From assembly GCA_021613375.1 (NCBI GenBank), contig CM038705.1:11174711-11238710 (forward strand): a DNA stretch of 64,000 nucleotides, read 5' to 3'. The notes under the pieces were generated by a model. It ran no database searches, had not been told where the DNA came from, and worked only from the letters and a program-made list of their open reading frames with translations. Within the stretch, counting starts at the first letter, position 1, and each line of letters begins with the position of its first letter. Shown in pieces: positions 1 to 11,733 of the stretch. The DNA comes from Megaleporinus macrocephalus. Lineage: Eukaryota > Chordata > Actinopteri > Characiformes > Anostomidae. Made by a program: the position numbers and the translations under genes.

Positions 1-338
1 ACATGTCTATACAGTAAAATCTATATTTTTATTCTGATGAAGAGATATTGGTTGTGAATGTTTCCTCTGTTTCTATGGGATATTTTTCTACACTGTATTA
101 TGTTAGTAAGAGGTGCCAGTACATAACTTTACTTTAAAAAATGAGTGTCCCCGATTAAAAGCTTCAAACAATCATTTTACAGATAAAAGGATTTTGTACC
201 GGATTGTATTTCGTCTTCTTTTTAGGAATTTGGTTTTCTCTGTATAATGTGTTTTTCACATTTTAGTGAAGAGTTTGGCATCTTCTGTGAAGAGCTACAA
301 CCTTAATTGTTTTGTGTACTGTGAAATGAGCTACGCTG

Positions 339-344
339 AATAAA
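339..344 (+). promoter_or_regulatory. candidate poly(A) signal of an off-window plus-strand gene
   Basis: An AATAAA hexamer is followed about 20 bases later by a GT-rich stretch (tctgtgtttattt). The AT-rich, ORF-free sequence from base 1 to about 360 could be the end of a 3' UTR whose gene lies left of the window. There is no coding evidence inside the window, so this rests only on the hexamer and its downstream element. Confidence 0.25.
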
Positions 345-597
345 GAGTCCAATGAAGTCTGTGTTTATTTGCCAAATCTTGTATGTTTTTACAGCAAAGT
401 CAAACATGTTAAAGGGTCTACACAGGCCCTTATAGGTCTACACAGCATTTAATCAACCCAGCTTAACAAGTTTCAGCTCTATCCTCTTTATTTCTTATTG
501 TCCTTCTCAGCTTAATTCAAGTTTGTTTCTTCTATGCAGAGTTAGGAAAGGTATGCTATAGAAATCGGATGGCTATGATATATAACAAGTCCACGTT

Positions 598-1447
598 TAG
601 GGCTGGGTGATAAAACGATAACGATAATTATTGCGAAATAACGTTTCCTCGATAGAACTATAAGACGTAGTCGATAGAAAGTCGATAGAATTAAGTTCCA
701 TCCGTGTTTTGAGAGACAACACTAACAGCCAATGAGAATAAGAATCGCGCCGCCCCAAACCAATCAGGTGGCTGAACTAGAGTTCCAGTCATGTTTGGTT
801 GAAGCACACAGCGCAGAGTGTAGGCATAGCAGCAGCTTAACCCACCTGCTAGTAATCTGGTTATTGCAGGTGTCACAGTCGAGCAGAGAGAATAAAATAA
901 GAAAAAATGACAGAAAATGTTAAACTACTACTGAAAGAAACATGATACACGTGTTAGTAATCTTAAAATAATCTGCTAAAATTAGAACAACTAGTAAACA
1001 GGTGCTGTCCTGCTGCTGTGTTGATGAAGCGCTACGGTGTGTTTGAGCTTCAAGTACTCGTGTGTAGCAGCTGTACAGTTGTGTTGTGCAGAGCTGACAG
1101 AGCACCACACTGTTGTGTTTCTGTGTGAAACACTCCCACAACTTTAGATTTAGGTGAGTGATTGTTTGTAGCTGCAGCTCGCGCTCCGGATAAATCCATG
1201 CTTTCAGTAGACGCGGCCATCTTAGCGACGCATCGACGCACCTTATGCTAATCGACGTAATTTTGTAATCGATAAAGATAAATATATATACTGTAGGAGT
1301 TCGAGTGAGAACGCTGAGGCAAAGTCGACTTTATCACTGAACCACTGAACCAACTCCCCATTTGAGCAGACAGAGAGTCGACTCACCGCTACGAGTCCTT
1401 TCCTCAGCCCGAACTTAAAGGGCCAGCAACAGCCTGCTTAACACAGT

Positions 1448-1522
<75 letters not shown>

Positions 1523-1725
1523 TTGTGTAATGTTCTATAGTACATTTGTCTATTTGGCTGAAAATAAATCAGAGGATAAAAAATTGTTGGAAAAAAAATA
1601 AATCTTCATATCTTACTTAAAGTAAAAAGGAAATGTGATTTGATTTATATCATGATATATATCGATATCGACTGATATGTAAAAAATTATCGTGATAAGA
1701 TTTTTTCCCATATCGCCCAGCCCTA
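598..1725. mobile_element. hAT-type non-autonomous DNA transposon, copy A
   Basis: The ends are inverted: TAGGGCTGGGTGATAAAACG on the left and ATATCGCCCAGCCCTA on the right. The element is flanked by a perfect 8-bp direct repeat TCCACGTT at 590-597 and 1726-1733, the target-site duplication expected for hAT elements. It is 1128 bp long with no transposase frame. A (TA)n tract has grown inside it at 1453-1519. A shorter relative lies at 31939-32544 and an internal fragment at about 46490-46700. Confidence 0.85.
1453..1519. repeat. (TA)n microsatellite
   Basis: About 33 uninterrupted TA dinucleotides inside hAT copy A. The related copy at 31939-32544 lacks it, so the tract expanded after the copies diverged. 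Confidence 0.95.
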
Positions 1726-2189
1726 TCCACGTTTTACTAACATAATTCTGAGACAGTATTTCAAGATTAAGCTCAGTGGGTTCATGTACATTGAGAATTA
1801 CTACTCTGAGGTATGACATTTTCTGTCATTAGTTCACAGTGTAGTGATGGTACAGTTAGTCATGGTAAGTATGCATGGCAGTATTTCATGGGTATTTGTA
1901 CAGTCTTCTCTTATGTCCTATAGAGGGCAGTGTTTGTCCCCCTTAACCTATCCAGAGCTATGATAGATGTGTCCTCATCATTGCCTCAACTGTCATAAAT
2001 TTAAAGAATTATGTTTTTCAGTTTTGGTTCAGGCTTTTCTTCTTTAAATATATTCATTTATTTGATATAATGTTAATTCTAATATAAAAGGTCAAATAAA
2101 CATGGTTTGTCCATCAAAAATACTTCAATCTGTGGTCATAATCAATTGAACTGCTTTTATTAATTTTATTCATTTATTTCAAAGCACAT

Positions 2190-2650
2190 ACAGCTGTTGC
2201 TCTACAGTTTGTGTTGGTCCTTTTCTAGTCCTTCATCAGTGCCCACAGGACGCTGCCTGCAGCAACAGTACAACACACATTAACACACCACCACCACATC
2301 GGTGTCACTGCAGTGCTGAGAATGACCCACCACTAAATTATACCTGCTCTATGATAGATAGATAGAGTGATAGATAAAAAACTTTATTGATCCCAGAAGG
2401 AAATTCAAAGCATCCAGTAGCTATTCCACAAGTGCACAAAGTAAGGCAAAACAGGACAGTCACAACAAAAAAATAAAGATAGAATATAAAATGGTGGTCC
2501 TGTGGGGGTCCTGACCATTGTATAGTAACAAAGTATTCAGACAAACTACAGTCTGTAAGTGTAGAACTACAAAGTGCTCCTATATGGTCAGTGGAGCTGA
2601 TAAAATGAGTGTAAATACAAGGTGTTCCTAATAAAGTAGTCAGTGAGTGT
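2190..2650. repeat. dispersed repeat interrupted by a LINE tail
   Basis: The left part (cagctgttgctctacagt through the CACCACCACA and TGCAGTGCTGAGAATGA segments) and the right part (GGTCCTGTGGGGGTCCTGAC to GGTGTTCCTAATAAAGT) read as one fish interspersed repeat. It is split by an inserted LINE 3' tail at about 2350-2490. The last third recurs at about 22975-23095, ending in the same GTGTTCCTAATAAAGTGCTCAGTGAG wording with minor changes. Confidence 0.6.
2350..2490 (-). mobile_element. LINE 3' tail inserted in the repeat
   Basis: Read on the minus strand, the segment ends with a GGGATCAATAAAGT motif followed by TAT/CTATC tetranucleotide repeats, the typical 3' end of fish non-LTR retrotransposons. 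The same GATCAATAAAGTAT ending appears on the plus strand at about 56136. The copy is heavily 5'-truncated and has no coding sequence. Confidence 0.6.
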
Positions 2651-2984
2651 GTGTGTGTATATATGTATATGAATGTATGCTATAATAAAAATGGCATCTC
2701 TTTTAATTTAAAGAAACGAAGCTAGAAATAAAACCACTTAATCATTACCACAGTGTACAGGAAAGCTTGATGATTTAAAATATTATTGCATCGATACATT
2801 TCATTAAAAAAAATTTGCTTCCTTTTATATTACAATTGATTGCTACTACATGATATATTGCAATCTTTACACAGCATTCTTACGTTAGAGTACTAGCATT
2901 ACAGTGTACTGCTGCTACATAGACATAAAGATTTTTGGTGAATTTTGGTTTTCCTCTCAGAGAGTTATGGACAGATAGCATTGT

Positions 2985-4517
2985 TTAGTTCTTTTCAGAC
3001 ATTTTTAGTCTAATCCCAGAATCTTTTTTGAATTGCCCCATCAGCCTAACAACTGTCTCAAATTTGTTTGCTTCTGTCTGTATGAACATGGCTTGTCTGA
3101 AATGGCAAATGCTTGCTGTGCTGTCAGTTTTGAGAAGCTGATCTTTCAGCTGTTTCAGTGCCAGAGTGAGGATGGGGTTGGTGAGGGGACAACCTTGCCG
3201 TAAATATCTGAATTTGCCAGAAGATCCACTGACTTCAGGAAGTAGACTTTCTAGAATGCTAAAGTCACGTGGCGGGACAGGACGGATACGGAGTCGTTTA
3301 AGATTCTCAAGGCTTCTCTTTAGGAAGGAACTCTTGATTTTGTCTGAGCTCTCTGCGACGGTAATCATGAGACTGCGATCAAGCTTTGCTTTCTTCCGAC
3401 TCCTAAAGGAAGGGGTAATGAAAACCTTGAGCCGCTGTGCCAAAATACGACAAAATATCATATAGTCAACGTTGAAGATGTAATCATTTCCTGAACGACG
3501 GAATGTTGTGAAATCTTTAGGTATCCATTTTGTTTTTAACATCTGGTTGTAGTTTATCTTTAAGACCTCTGACCGTGGACAGCGAAATCTCTTGTAGTCA
3601 TTCACGGTCAGCTTATCAGGGCGGTCTTCCTCAGAGTTTGTAAAAGACTTGATGGCACTCAGTACTTCAGCCCCACTGATCTTCTCTGATCTTCTGTCAA
3701 CATTTGTTGATTTCTCCAACTTTGAGGCAACATTTGGCATTTTTTTTACAGACTGCCGCTGAACACTGAGAGTTAAGACAAGAGGGTCATGATCAGAGAT
3801 TTTCTTTTGGTCAACTGTATTGTTTGCTGTTTTGTCAATCTCACAACCCCTCACTCGTCTTAAGGTGTCCTCTGGCATGAAAAACATGTCTAACCTGGCA
3901 TTGCTGTCTTTCTCACGTCGTGTAAAGGCAAAGTCAATGGGATGTATGTGTGCCCAAGTGTCTCTGAGCATTAGAGACCAAGTAAAGTCTTCTAAATAGC
4001 TTCTTAGTGATGAAGACCCTGTATGAACAGCAGAGGATTGCCGATCAAAATCTGAACCCAAAACTGTGTTGAAATCCCCTCCAACCACCAGCACCCCCTC
4101 AGCTGTTTCCTGCAAGTACTCTTTCAGTCTATTCAAGACTTTATTGTCATCTATATGATTGTACACGTTAACAAGAGTGTACAGTTCACCATATAGATGA
4201 CAGAAGAGCACAATATAACCTCCACTGTGATCTTCATCGTGGCATATGTACTCGAATGGTACTTCGTCTCTTATTAGTATTGCAACTCCTTTGCTTCGAG
4301 GATTGTATACAGTGAAGTAGACTTTCCAGCCTTCAACCCTTTCCAACATGTAGTAACCCTTTGGTCCAACATGTGTCTCTTGTATAAAGGCAATATCTGC
4401 TTTAAGCTTGCTGAGTGCATCCAGCCACTGGGAATCTTTCAGGGGCAAATCTCTTGTTTCCCTAATACCCCGAGTGTTCCAGGTGACAAAACGAAGTTCT
4501 TCTCGTTGAGAGCTCAT
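2985..4517 (-). CDS. LINE-derived protein: intact endonuclease domain plus catalytically dead RT-like domain
   Basis: A single uninterrupted 510-codon frame. Residues 1-250 form an APE-like (exonuclease-endonuclease-phosphatase) LINE endonuclease with the expected residues in order: W13-N14, E47 in IQETH, Y119-N120, GGDFN at 146-150, R208-x-D210, and SDH at 241-243. Residues about 285-510 align by eye with an L1/Tx1 reverse transcriptase: NVDYMIFCRILAQRLK near 349-364 and RQGCPL at 440-445. The motif A Asp is missing (ITVAESSDK at 385-393), and the (F/Y)ADD position reads FRQA at 473-476. The thumb and C-terminal zinc-knuckle parts are absent. The start ATG lies just downstream of a possible acceptor (ttgcacag, ending at about 4535), so a 5' UTR exon may exist. 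I infer a nuclease-like protein without reverse transcription. It could be an exapted gene or simply a decayed LINE that has kept its frame. The family is clear, the function is not. Confidence 0.6.
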   Translation of the reverse strand: MSSQREELRFVTWNTRGIRETRDLPLKDSQWLDALSKLKADIAFIQETHVGPKGYYMLERVEGWKVYFTVYNPRSKGVAILIRDEVPFEYICHDEDHSGGYIVLFCHLYGELYTLVNVYNHIDDNKVLNRLKEYLQETAEGVLVVGGDFNTVLGSDFDRQSSAVHTGSSSLRSYLEDFTWSLMLRDTWAHIHPIDFAFTRREKDSNARLDMFFMPEDTLRRVRGCEIDKTANNTVDQKKISDHDPLVLTLSVQRQSVKKMPNVASKLEKSTNVDRRSEKISGAEVLSAIKSFTNSEEDRPDKLTVNDYKRFRCPRSEVLKINYNQMLKTKWIPKDFTTFRRSGNDYIFNVDYMIFCRILAQRLKVFITPSFRSRKKAKLDRSLMITVAESSDKIKSSFLKRSLENLKRLRIRPVPPRDFSILESLLPEVSGSSGKFRYLRQGCPLTNPILTLALKQLKDQLLKTDSTASICHFRQAMFIQTEANKFETVVRLMGQFKKDSGIRLKMSEKN

Positions 4518-4534
4518 CTCTGATGGTTAAACCT

Positions 4535-5450
4535 GTGCAATTTAAAATCATAAGCATTTGATCATGACATGATTTCTGTTCATTATGTTGTGTAAAAGAT
4601 CTTGATATGTTCTATCATTAATAAGTATTGTACCATATTTGATTGTACAGTGTTGATTAAACGTCCTAGATTAATTTCTTCCACAGACCAAGTTGACAAG
4701 TTGATGACAAAAACCAGCATACACCTGCCCGAATGAGTAAACACAGTGCCGTGGCAGCTTTTATTTAAAAGCTGAAACCTGCTGAACAGGTGGCACCGCA
4801 GGGCGAGGCAGATTTTGCTGCACCACTAACTATCATGCATGTACTATTATCTTTCTGTATAAAAGGTATTTCTGTATAAGAGGCGTTACTTTGGTAACAT
4901 TTGTAGCAATTCCATAAATAGTGTTGATGTGTTGACCCCCATTTTAAGAAACATTTAAATGATGTTACAGTTATTTACCAGCTGAGACGGTTCTTATGGC
5001 ACATTTTCAAACATTTTAACACTTCTAAAAGTTTGGCGATATAACACACTCAGCCTGGTAAAGAGGTAAAGCTGGACTAAGTTGTTTTTTAAAGGATTGC
5101 TATCAATTTGACTTAGTAGCTTAAGCAATAATAAAAACAAAAATTCCTTCTACATAAGTTACAGAAAATCAGAGGTGTAACGTACAGTGTTTCTCAGGAT
5201 ACCAGCGTAAGAATGAGTAATGTGCTGTATTGAAGTCCTCAGTTGACTGCACTGACAGGAAGCTTCAGAATCACTGAAAAAGAAAATAACAGAAAATGAA
5301 ATGGAATACAGAAACAAACACCAGAATTACAAACAGGGAGCTAGCAAACGCAAAAAAAAAACAAGCTCAAACCAACAGTGAACGTTCACCTTTAAGGGAA
5401 ACAAGAAACACTTGAGGGTAATCTTCAGGGGTCAAATTGACTAATTGATC
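4535..5450. other. AT-rich region without recognised genes
   Basis: No coding segment, transposon end or tandem array recognised. If 2985-4517 is an expressed gene, its promoter or 5' UTR exon would lie here. Confidence 0.5.
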
Positions 5451-5456
5451 AATTGA

Positions 5457-5480
5457 TTGTTGTTGTTGTTGTTGTTGTTG
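5457..5480. repeat. (TTG)n microsatellite
   Basis: Eight TTG units directly beside the foldback element that follows. Confidence 0.9.
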
Positions 5481-5486
5481 TTTATT

Positions 5487-5583
5487 TTTGTAAGCAGATT
5501 ATTAGTGTAGGCTATACATCTGAAATAGAATTACAAAGTTCTGCTATTTCTGATATATAGCCTATACTAACAATCTGCTTATA
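5487..5583. repeat. foldback repeat, ~41-bp imperfect inverted arms
   Basis: The left arm (GTAAGCAGATTATTAGTGTA, continuing to CTGAAATAG) is answered by CTATTTCTGATATATAGCC through ACAATCTGCTTATAAC on the right, with a spacer of about 15 bp. The arms differ at only a few positions. It may be a small MITE or a hairpin-forming element. Confidence 0.7.
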
Positions 5584-5989
5584 ACATACAAGTCTTCATA
5601 TGTTCATAGAATCAAAAACATCAAAATAATCAGACAAAAGAGTTTTGTTTAGAACCCAACACTTCACAATCAAATTGAACTAGCTTTCATTCCTCTAAAT
5701 AACATTTTAAGTCCAAATTTTTTTTTATTTCTTGTATTATTATTGTAGTTGTGTACAGTAGAGTGATGCTGAATTGAGGTAGCTAATGTTACACTGGATA
5801 ATAAATTCACAAAATGGTAAAAACAGCTAATCTTATCATGACTTTTATCCTGCAATGTATACACTTGCGTGACAAATTTTGTACAGCTGAAAATCAGGCT
5901 TTTTATTGTAGCAGGGTTGCAGACTGTTGACAAAGCTCACTTGGAACATATACCTATTTTGTCAGAAATAGAAGTGAGAACGCAGAAAA

Positions 5990-6170
5990 GAAGTAGATAA
6001 TAAGCCATTGTAAGCCAGTTCAGTTTGGTTCCAGATTTCTCCTGGATGCTCCAGACATTGTACAAATTTATTTAGTTCTTTCAGCAGCAATCTTGATTTA
6101 GCTTAATAAAGGACTAAAATATATATCTACTATTTATACCAGGGCAGTAAGCATTATTTGTAAAAAAAAA
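5990..6170 (-). mobile_element. fragment of a Tc1-like non-autonomous element
   Basis: On the minus strand this carries TTAAGCTAAATCAAGATTGC, then TGCTGAAAGAACTAAATAAA and TACAATGTCTGG. The same block occurs on the plus strand at about 15696-15752 inside a Tc1-like element. No ends were identified. Confidence 0.5.
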
Positions 6171-6614
6171 AACAAAAAAAAAAACAACAACATTAACATT
6201 AACAGTAACATACAAATAAACAAATAAAATTAAAATATACCAAAAAACTTGTAACTCATTATATTTTTGATTATATTTTTTCCCCTTGAACTCTGTATTA
6301 AAAATTAGAAAATTACCTTGGGATTTTTATCCGGTCCTAGTTGTTCTAGGCAGTCAGCTGGCTATGGGAGAAATGAAAGTGCAAACCTCTTGATGGGTGC
6401 TTTATATGAACAATGACGAACGTAATAGGAACTTGTATGGATGGACACTACACAGTTTTTGTAGGGACACACCCTAGATACGCATTAGATAACTGCTGGA
6501 TATTTGACTCTGAAGGATTGTACCATGTATAAAATATTTATTGTCAGAAAGAATACACTGTGCATCTATAATCTGCAATATAAAAACACAGAGTGACAGG
6601 TTTGCGAACATATA

Positions 6615-8142
6615 CAGTTAGGTCCAGAAATATCTGAACAGTGACACAATCTTCATGATTTGAGCTCTCCAATGCCACCACATTGGATTTGAAATAAAAC
6701 AACTGAGATGCAATTAAAGTGTAGATTTTCAGATTTAATTCAAGGGTTTGAACAAAAATATCCTATGAAATGTTTAGGAATTGCAACCACTTTTCTACAG
6801 AGCCTCCTCATTTCAGGGCCTCAAAAGTAATTTGACAAATGAACATTACCATAAATAACATGTAAAATACTTTGTTGAAAATCCTTTCTGGAGCCCATTA
6901 ACGGTTTCCTCCTTTGTGATGCTTTGCCAGGCCTTTACTGCTGCCGTCTTCAGTCGTTGCTCATTTGAGTGTTTTTCTACCTTAAGTTTTGTCTTACGCA
7001 AGTAAAATCAGTGTTGATCTGGTGATTGACTCGGCCATTGCAGAATATCCTACTCCTTTCCTTTAAAAAACTCCTGAGTTTTACAGTATGTTTTGGGTCA
7101 CTGTCCATCTGTACTGTGAAGTGCTGTCCAATCAACCTTCCTGCAATTGGTTGATTTTAAGCTGAAAGTATATCCCTGTCCACTTCAGAATTCATCCAAC
7201 TGCTTCTGTCACATCATCAATAAACACTAGTGACCCAGTGTCATTGGAAGCCATGCATGCCCATGCCATGCCAGGATGTGGTGTGCGTTGGATCATGAGT
7301 TGTTCCAAGCCTTTTCCATACTTTCTTCCCCACATCATTCTGATACAGGTTGACCTTAGTTTCCTCTTTCCAAAAATGCTGTTCCAGAACTGGACTGGCC
7401 ATTTTTTTAGTCTAATCTGGGGTTTCTATTTTTGAGGCTGATTAATGGTTTGCACCTTGTGGTAAACTCTCTGTATTTGCTCTCATGAAGTCTTCTCTTT
7501 ATGGTAGACTTAGATACTGATATACCTTCTTCCTGGAGAGTATTCTTTACTAGGGTGGATATTGTAAAGGGATTTTTCTTCACCATGGAAAGGATAGAAC
7601 CATGGAACGTCCAGGTCTTTTTGAGTTCCTGAGCCCACCAGTGCACTCTTTTTTCTCTAGAATGTACCAAACTGTTAATTTCGCCACACATTTCTGCTAC
7701 CTCTCTGATGGATTTCTTCTTTTTTCAGGCCTGTTTCACTTCCACTGAGAGCTCACTTGAATGCATGTTGTGTGTTCACAGCAACAGCTTCCAAATGCAA
7801 AAAATAAAAAATAAAACATGCCACACCTGGAATCAACTCCAGACCTTTTTACCTGCCTAACTGATGATGGATTAATGAGGGAAATGAGGGAAAAGCCCAT
7901 GAAATAGCTTTTAAGATAGTTGTTCAATTACTTTTGGTCCCTTAAAAAAGAAGCACCTACAAATTAAAGAGCTGTCATTCCTAAACCCCTCCTCCAATTA
8001 GGATATGAACACCCTTAAATTAAAGCTGAGAGTCTGGACTTAAAGCCCACATTAATTATATAACAGTATCTAGAATATGGTTTAGTAAACAGTTAAAATA
8101 CCAAAACTTGTGTCACTGTCCGATTATTTATGGGCCTAACTG
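6615..8142 (-). mobile_element. Tc1/mariner-type transposon, inactive
   Basis: Inverted ends CAGTTAGGTCCAGAAATATC on the left and ATTTATGGGCCTAACTG on the right, each next to a TA dinucleotide (6613-6614 and 8143-8144), the Tc1/mariner target. The length is 1528 bp, close to a full Tc1 element. The internal transposase, on the minus strand, is broken. Confidence 0.85.
7407..7691 (-). pseudogene. Tc1-like transposase remnant
   Basis: A 94-codon minus-strand segment contains a helix-turn-helix stretch typical of Tc1-like transposases: KKNPFTISTLVKNTLQEEG followed by SVSKSTIKRRLHESKYR. Only this DNA-binding piece is open. The catalytic DDE part downstream (toward 6615) is scattered over frames with stops. 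It sits in the middle of the 6615-8142 element in the expected orientation. Confidence 0.8.
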
Positions 8143-8149
8143 TATCACT

Positions 8150-9200
8150 TCAAAGTATTCATCTTCAACCCTGTACTTTCAAATGTAAATCTCTGAAGAA
8201 ACACGCCGGCCACTGATTGACTTCAACACCCAACGAACGAGACCAGCTTTGTGTTTTTTTTTGTTTTTTTTTTATTTACTTAACAGCTTGATGGAAACTA
8301 GCGCATCCCTCTTGTTCCACTTGGCCGGAGCAGGCACGCACACTTGTGCAGGATTTGCATACTCTCAGATAGAGCAGATATCTTATTGCATGCTTTTGCA
8401 TTTGAAAAAAAGAGCAAAGAGCCTCTGGCTAAAGCGCGATTTGTCCTGTTAGCCATCTCACGGCATTACCGCCTCACGCTTTCCTCACCCATACGTTCAG
8501 CTTGATCCTGGTGAGAGATGCTCCCTGTTGAGACACAGATTGCTGTCCTTGAAGTCCAGGCGGGACACTTGAGAGATCCTTTTTTGTATCAGAACATACA
8601 AGGAGAAGCGCAAGTGTTTGCCTTCCGTCCTCTTTGATCCTGACTCATGTGTTGGTCCTTTGTCATTCACCCAGGGCTTGAAAAACTTCCTTGATTTCTG
8701 AGCAATTTCATTTGGAAAGCGCTCCGAATGGATTGTAACACCCAAGTCCTTGCCTGGAAGTCGAGAACTCTCTGGAAGTCTTCTGTTTTGCTCTGAGATG
8801 CGGGCGTTGTTTTCATATTGGAGTTTACAAATGTGTTTGTAAATGTGACAAATTACTAGCTTTAGCAGAGTTATCATCATTTTTATCTCTTATCAATATC
8901 TCTATCTTAAGGAAATGATCCTATTTTATAACCTTCCCGAACAAACACAAATGGGCTACTGCTGTAAAGTACATGTAGATCATGGGCTATATCAAAGTTC
9001 ATTAGCATTTTAGCCACTAAATTTGTATTCCTATCCCTGCTGGGTATTTTCGTTAATGTCTGTACAGCAGCTGTTTATTACTGCTTTTCTATTTAAACCA
9101 GCCATAACCGCAATGTTATCAATGGTTTTTTGTGGAAAACAGAAAGTAAAGTGTCTTCACAATGCCAGAAGGTTTGTTCTTTATCAACACATTCAGGCCC
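8150..9200. other. unassigned sequence with one 127-codon minus-strand open frame
   Basis: The minus strand is open from 8880 to 8497 (127 codons) with a basic protein (FPNEIAQKSRKFFKPWVND, then RTEGKHLRFSLYVLIQKR). It might be a remnant of a LINE first ORF, but no firm motif is visible. Flanks show no splice sites or transposon ends that I trust. The rest of this interval holds nothing recognised. Confidence 0.25.
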
Positions 9201-9209
9201 CCATCGATA

Positions 9210-10335
9210 CACTACATGACCAAAAGTATGTGGAAACCCCTCCAAATTATTAAGTTCATGAGTTTTAGCCAATCACTTTGTTAACAGGTGTATAAACTCA
9301 AGCATATAATCAAACACTGGCAGCAAAATGGGTCACACTGACATGTTTGGTGTCTAAACATTTCTTGAATTAATAAAGGTTAATGTCATCTTTTTGCTCT
9401 CAGGATCTAGACAGCAAACAAATATATCTTGACTGGTCAAGGACAGCATATGGACAGGGGTATAACAATATATAAACTCTATAGACAAATTAAAGTATTC
9501 ACTGACTTTAAACCTGACACTGTCCATCAATTGCCATCCATTTAGTTAACAACGGCATGAAGCAGTAGACCACCCACAGAATGCTGAAGCCTAAAGATCA
9601 CCTGACTTCCAAAATGCCTCCAGAAGCAACATCAGCACAAGAACTGTGCATTGGGGGCTTCATGGAATGGGTTTTCATGGGCGAGCAGCTCCACACAAGC
9701 CTGAGACCACTACGCGCAATGTCAAGTGTCAGCTAGAGGGGTTTAAACCTGGACTCTGGAACAGTGGAAGCATGTTCTTTGGAGTGATGAATCACGTTCC
9801 ACTATCTGACAGTCTGATAGATAAATCTGTGTTTTCTGAATGCAATGAGAATGTTATTAACCAGGATTCATAGTGACAAAAGTAAAGTTTGCTGCTAGAG
9901 GGATAATGCTGGGGCTGTTTTTCAGGGTTTGGGCCCCTAAGTTCCAGTGAAGGGTTTATGTTAATGCTACAGCATACAAATAAATTTTTGATGATTATAT
10001 TGGGGGCAGCAGTTTGGGAAAGACCCTTTTTTGTTCTAGCATGACTGTATCCATGTGCACACAATGAACTCCAAAAAAAGACCTGATTTAACCAGTTTGG
10101 TTAGGAGTCCTGACCTCAGCCACACTGAACACCTGTGGTTGATTGCAAGCCAGATCTTCTCAGCCAACCTTAGAGCCTGACATCACAAATGCTCTCTCAA
10201 GGGAAGGGTACACATTCTTACAGACACACTTCCAAAACTTGTCTTCCCAGAACTCTCTATCGGTACCTATGGTTTAAGAATGGGAAGTCCAACAAGCTCA
10301 TTAAGGTGTGACGGTCAGAGTTTGATCATATAGTG
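9210..10335 (+). mobile_element. Tc1-like transposon, inactive
   Basis: Ends CACTACATGACCAAAAGTAT on the left and AGTTTGATCATATAGTG on the right, bounded by TA at 9208-9209 and 10336-10337. A plus-strand transposase is recognisable in fragments: [16 protein letters not shown], then CQLEGFKPGLWNSGSMFF, then a degenerate FGGLGPL-like and VLPxLW-like block. Several stops and frame changes make it dead. It belongs to the same broad family as the element at 34739-35728. Confidence 0.8.
9646..9873 (+). pseudogene. Tc1-like transposase fragment
   Basis: A 75-codon open stretch within the 9210-10335 element. It matches the region between the DNA-binding and catalytic parts of Tc1-like transposases (MGFHGRAAPHKP; QLEGFKPGLWNSGSMFFGV). 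The residues where the first catalytic Asp is expected (W-S-D-E-S in relatives) read FFGVMNHV here, so the motif is lost or frameshifted. Confidence 0.65.
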
Positions 10336-10974
10336 TAGCTACACATACACACACGCTTGGGTTTTAAATACTCAGCTGGCTTGCTTACTTCATTGTTTTT
10401 TTTTTGTTTGTTTGTTTGGTTTTTACTAATTTAGCCAATTTGTAGCTTTACCCATGATGTAGTTCCAGATAGACGGACACCAGCAACAGAACCCGATCTT
10501 CTCAGTTATCCCATCACAGAGTGGCCTAGCATGAAAACTTGTTACCCAAGATGCACCTTTCTCACATTAAGGGTGATCTCAACAAACCAACAAACCTTTT
10601 CATGTACACAAATGGTTAGACTGGACAAAACGAAGCCATATAAACTTTAAATGCTAATATAAAATGCTTAAATTCCAGGACAAATTCAAAATCAGTTTTT
10701 TACATCTGTAATGGATCGTCTCTGAGGCACTTTGAGCTTGTTATGGTCTGAGATCACCCGCAAACCTCTATAGTTCAGAAATAGCGTAGGTGACTAAAGC
10801 TTAATACATTAAAGTTAATACATTAATACCTGGGGCGATTGTAGACTTAGAGGTTTAGGGGTGCTGAGCACCCAAATCAGAACATAAAAAACTACATTTT
10901 AAAGTAATTTCGGACTGTCAATCCGAAAATCAGTGTTGGGGCAACACTGTGACTAGAAATAAAAAAACATGTAG

Positions 10975-11063
<89 letters not shown>

Positions 11064-11090
11064 CATACATACATACATATATATATATAT
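10975..11090. repeat. (TA)n with TACA variants
   Basis: A long TA tract interrupted by a (CATA)n block at about 11060-11078. Open frames across it are artefacts. Confidence 0.95.
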
Positions 11091-11433
11091 AAAAAAAGTT
11101 GTTTCTTTCTGGTCATTTGGAGCCGGTCAGCAAGCCATCAACTGCTGATGCTTCAGATACTAAACTAACCTAGAATGTTGTTCTCCCTTTTATACTCACT
11201 TATTAGTAGAATGTTTTTCAGCTGTGCATCACAATTGATCAAGAGTGTCCTAACAACCAATTAACCCAATAACATCCTTAACTTGGATTGGTGGTCGTAC
11301 CAGGAGATTTAGACAGAGGACTGAGAATTGCTGATAATAGGACTATATGCAAAATAAGCCTCTATACAAAAATAGAGTGCATAAAAATTGCATAAAATGA
11401 AATTCTAAAGTGATCCTAAACTTTTGAGCAGTA

Positions 11434-11436
<3 letters not shown>

Positions 11437-11517
<81 letters not shown>
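11437..11517. repeat. (TA)n microsatellite
   Basis: About 40 TA units, uninterrupted. Confidence 0.95.
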
Positions 11518-11520
<3 letters not shown>

Positions 11521-11707
11521 ACACATTTTTCTGATTGAATATTCAGCTTCTGTGGGCTAAAGGGTGACTAGATGAGAATGACAGAATAATTAGAATAATT
11601 TAGATCAGACACACCAATTCAATTGAGCATATGATCAAGATCTTGTTGGCCTTACTCTCTCACCTGAACCTGAATCTTTTTTTTCTGGAAAAAGAATCAA
11701 ATATCCA

Positions 11708-11733
11708 TACACACACACACACATCCACCCACA

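Noticed and set aside
3166..3465. 99-codon plus-strand frame
   Set aside because: Shadow of the minus-strand LINE-derived frame at 2985-4517.
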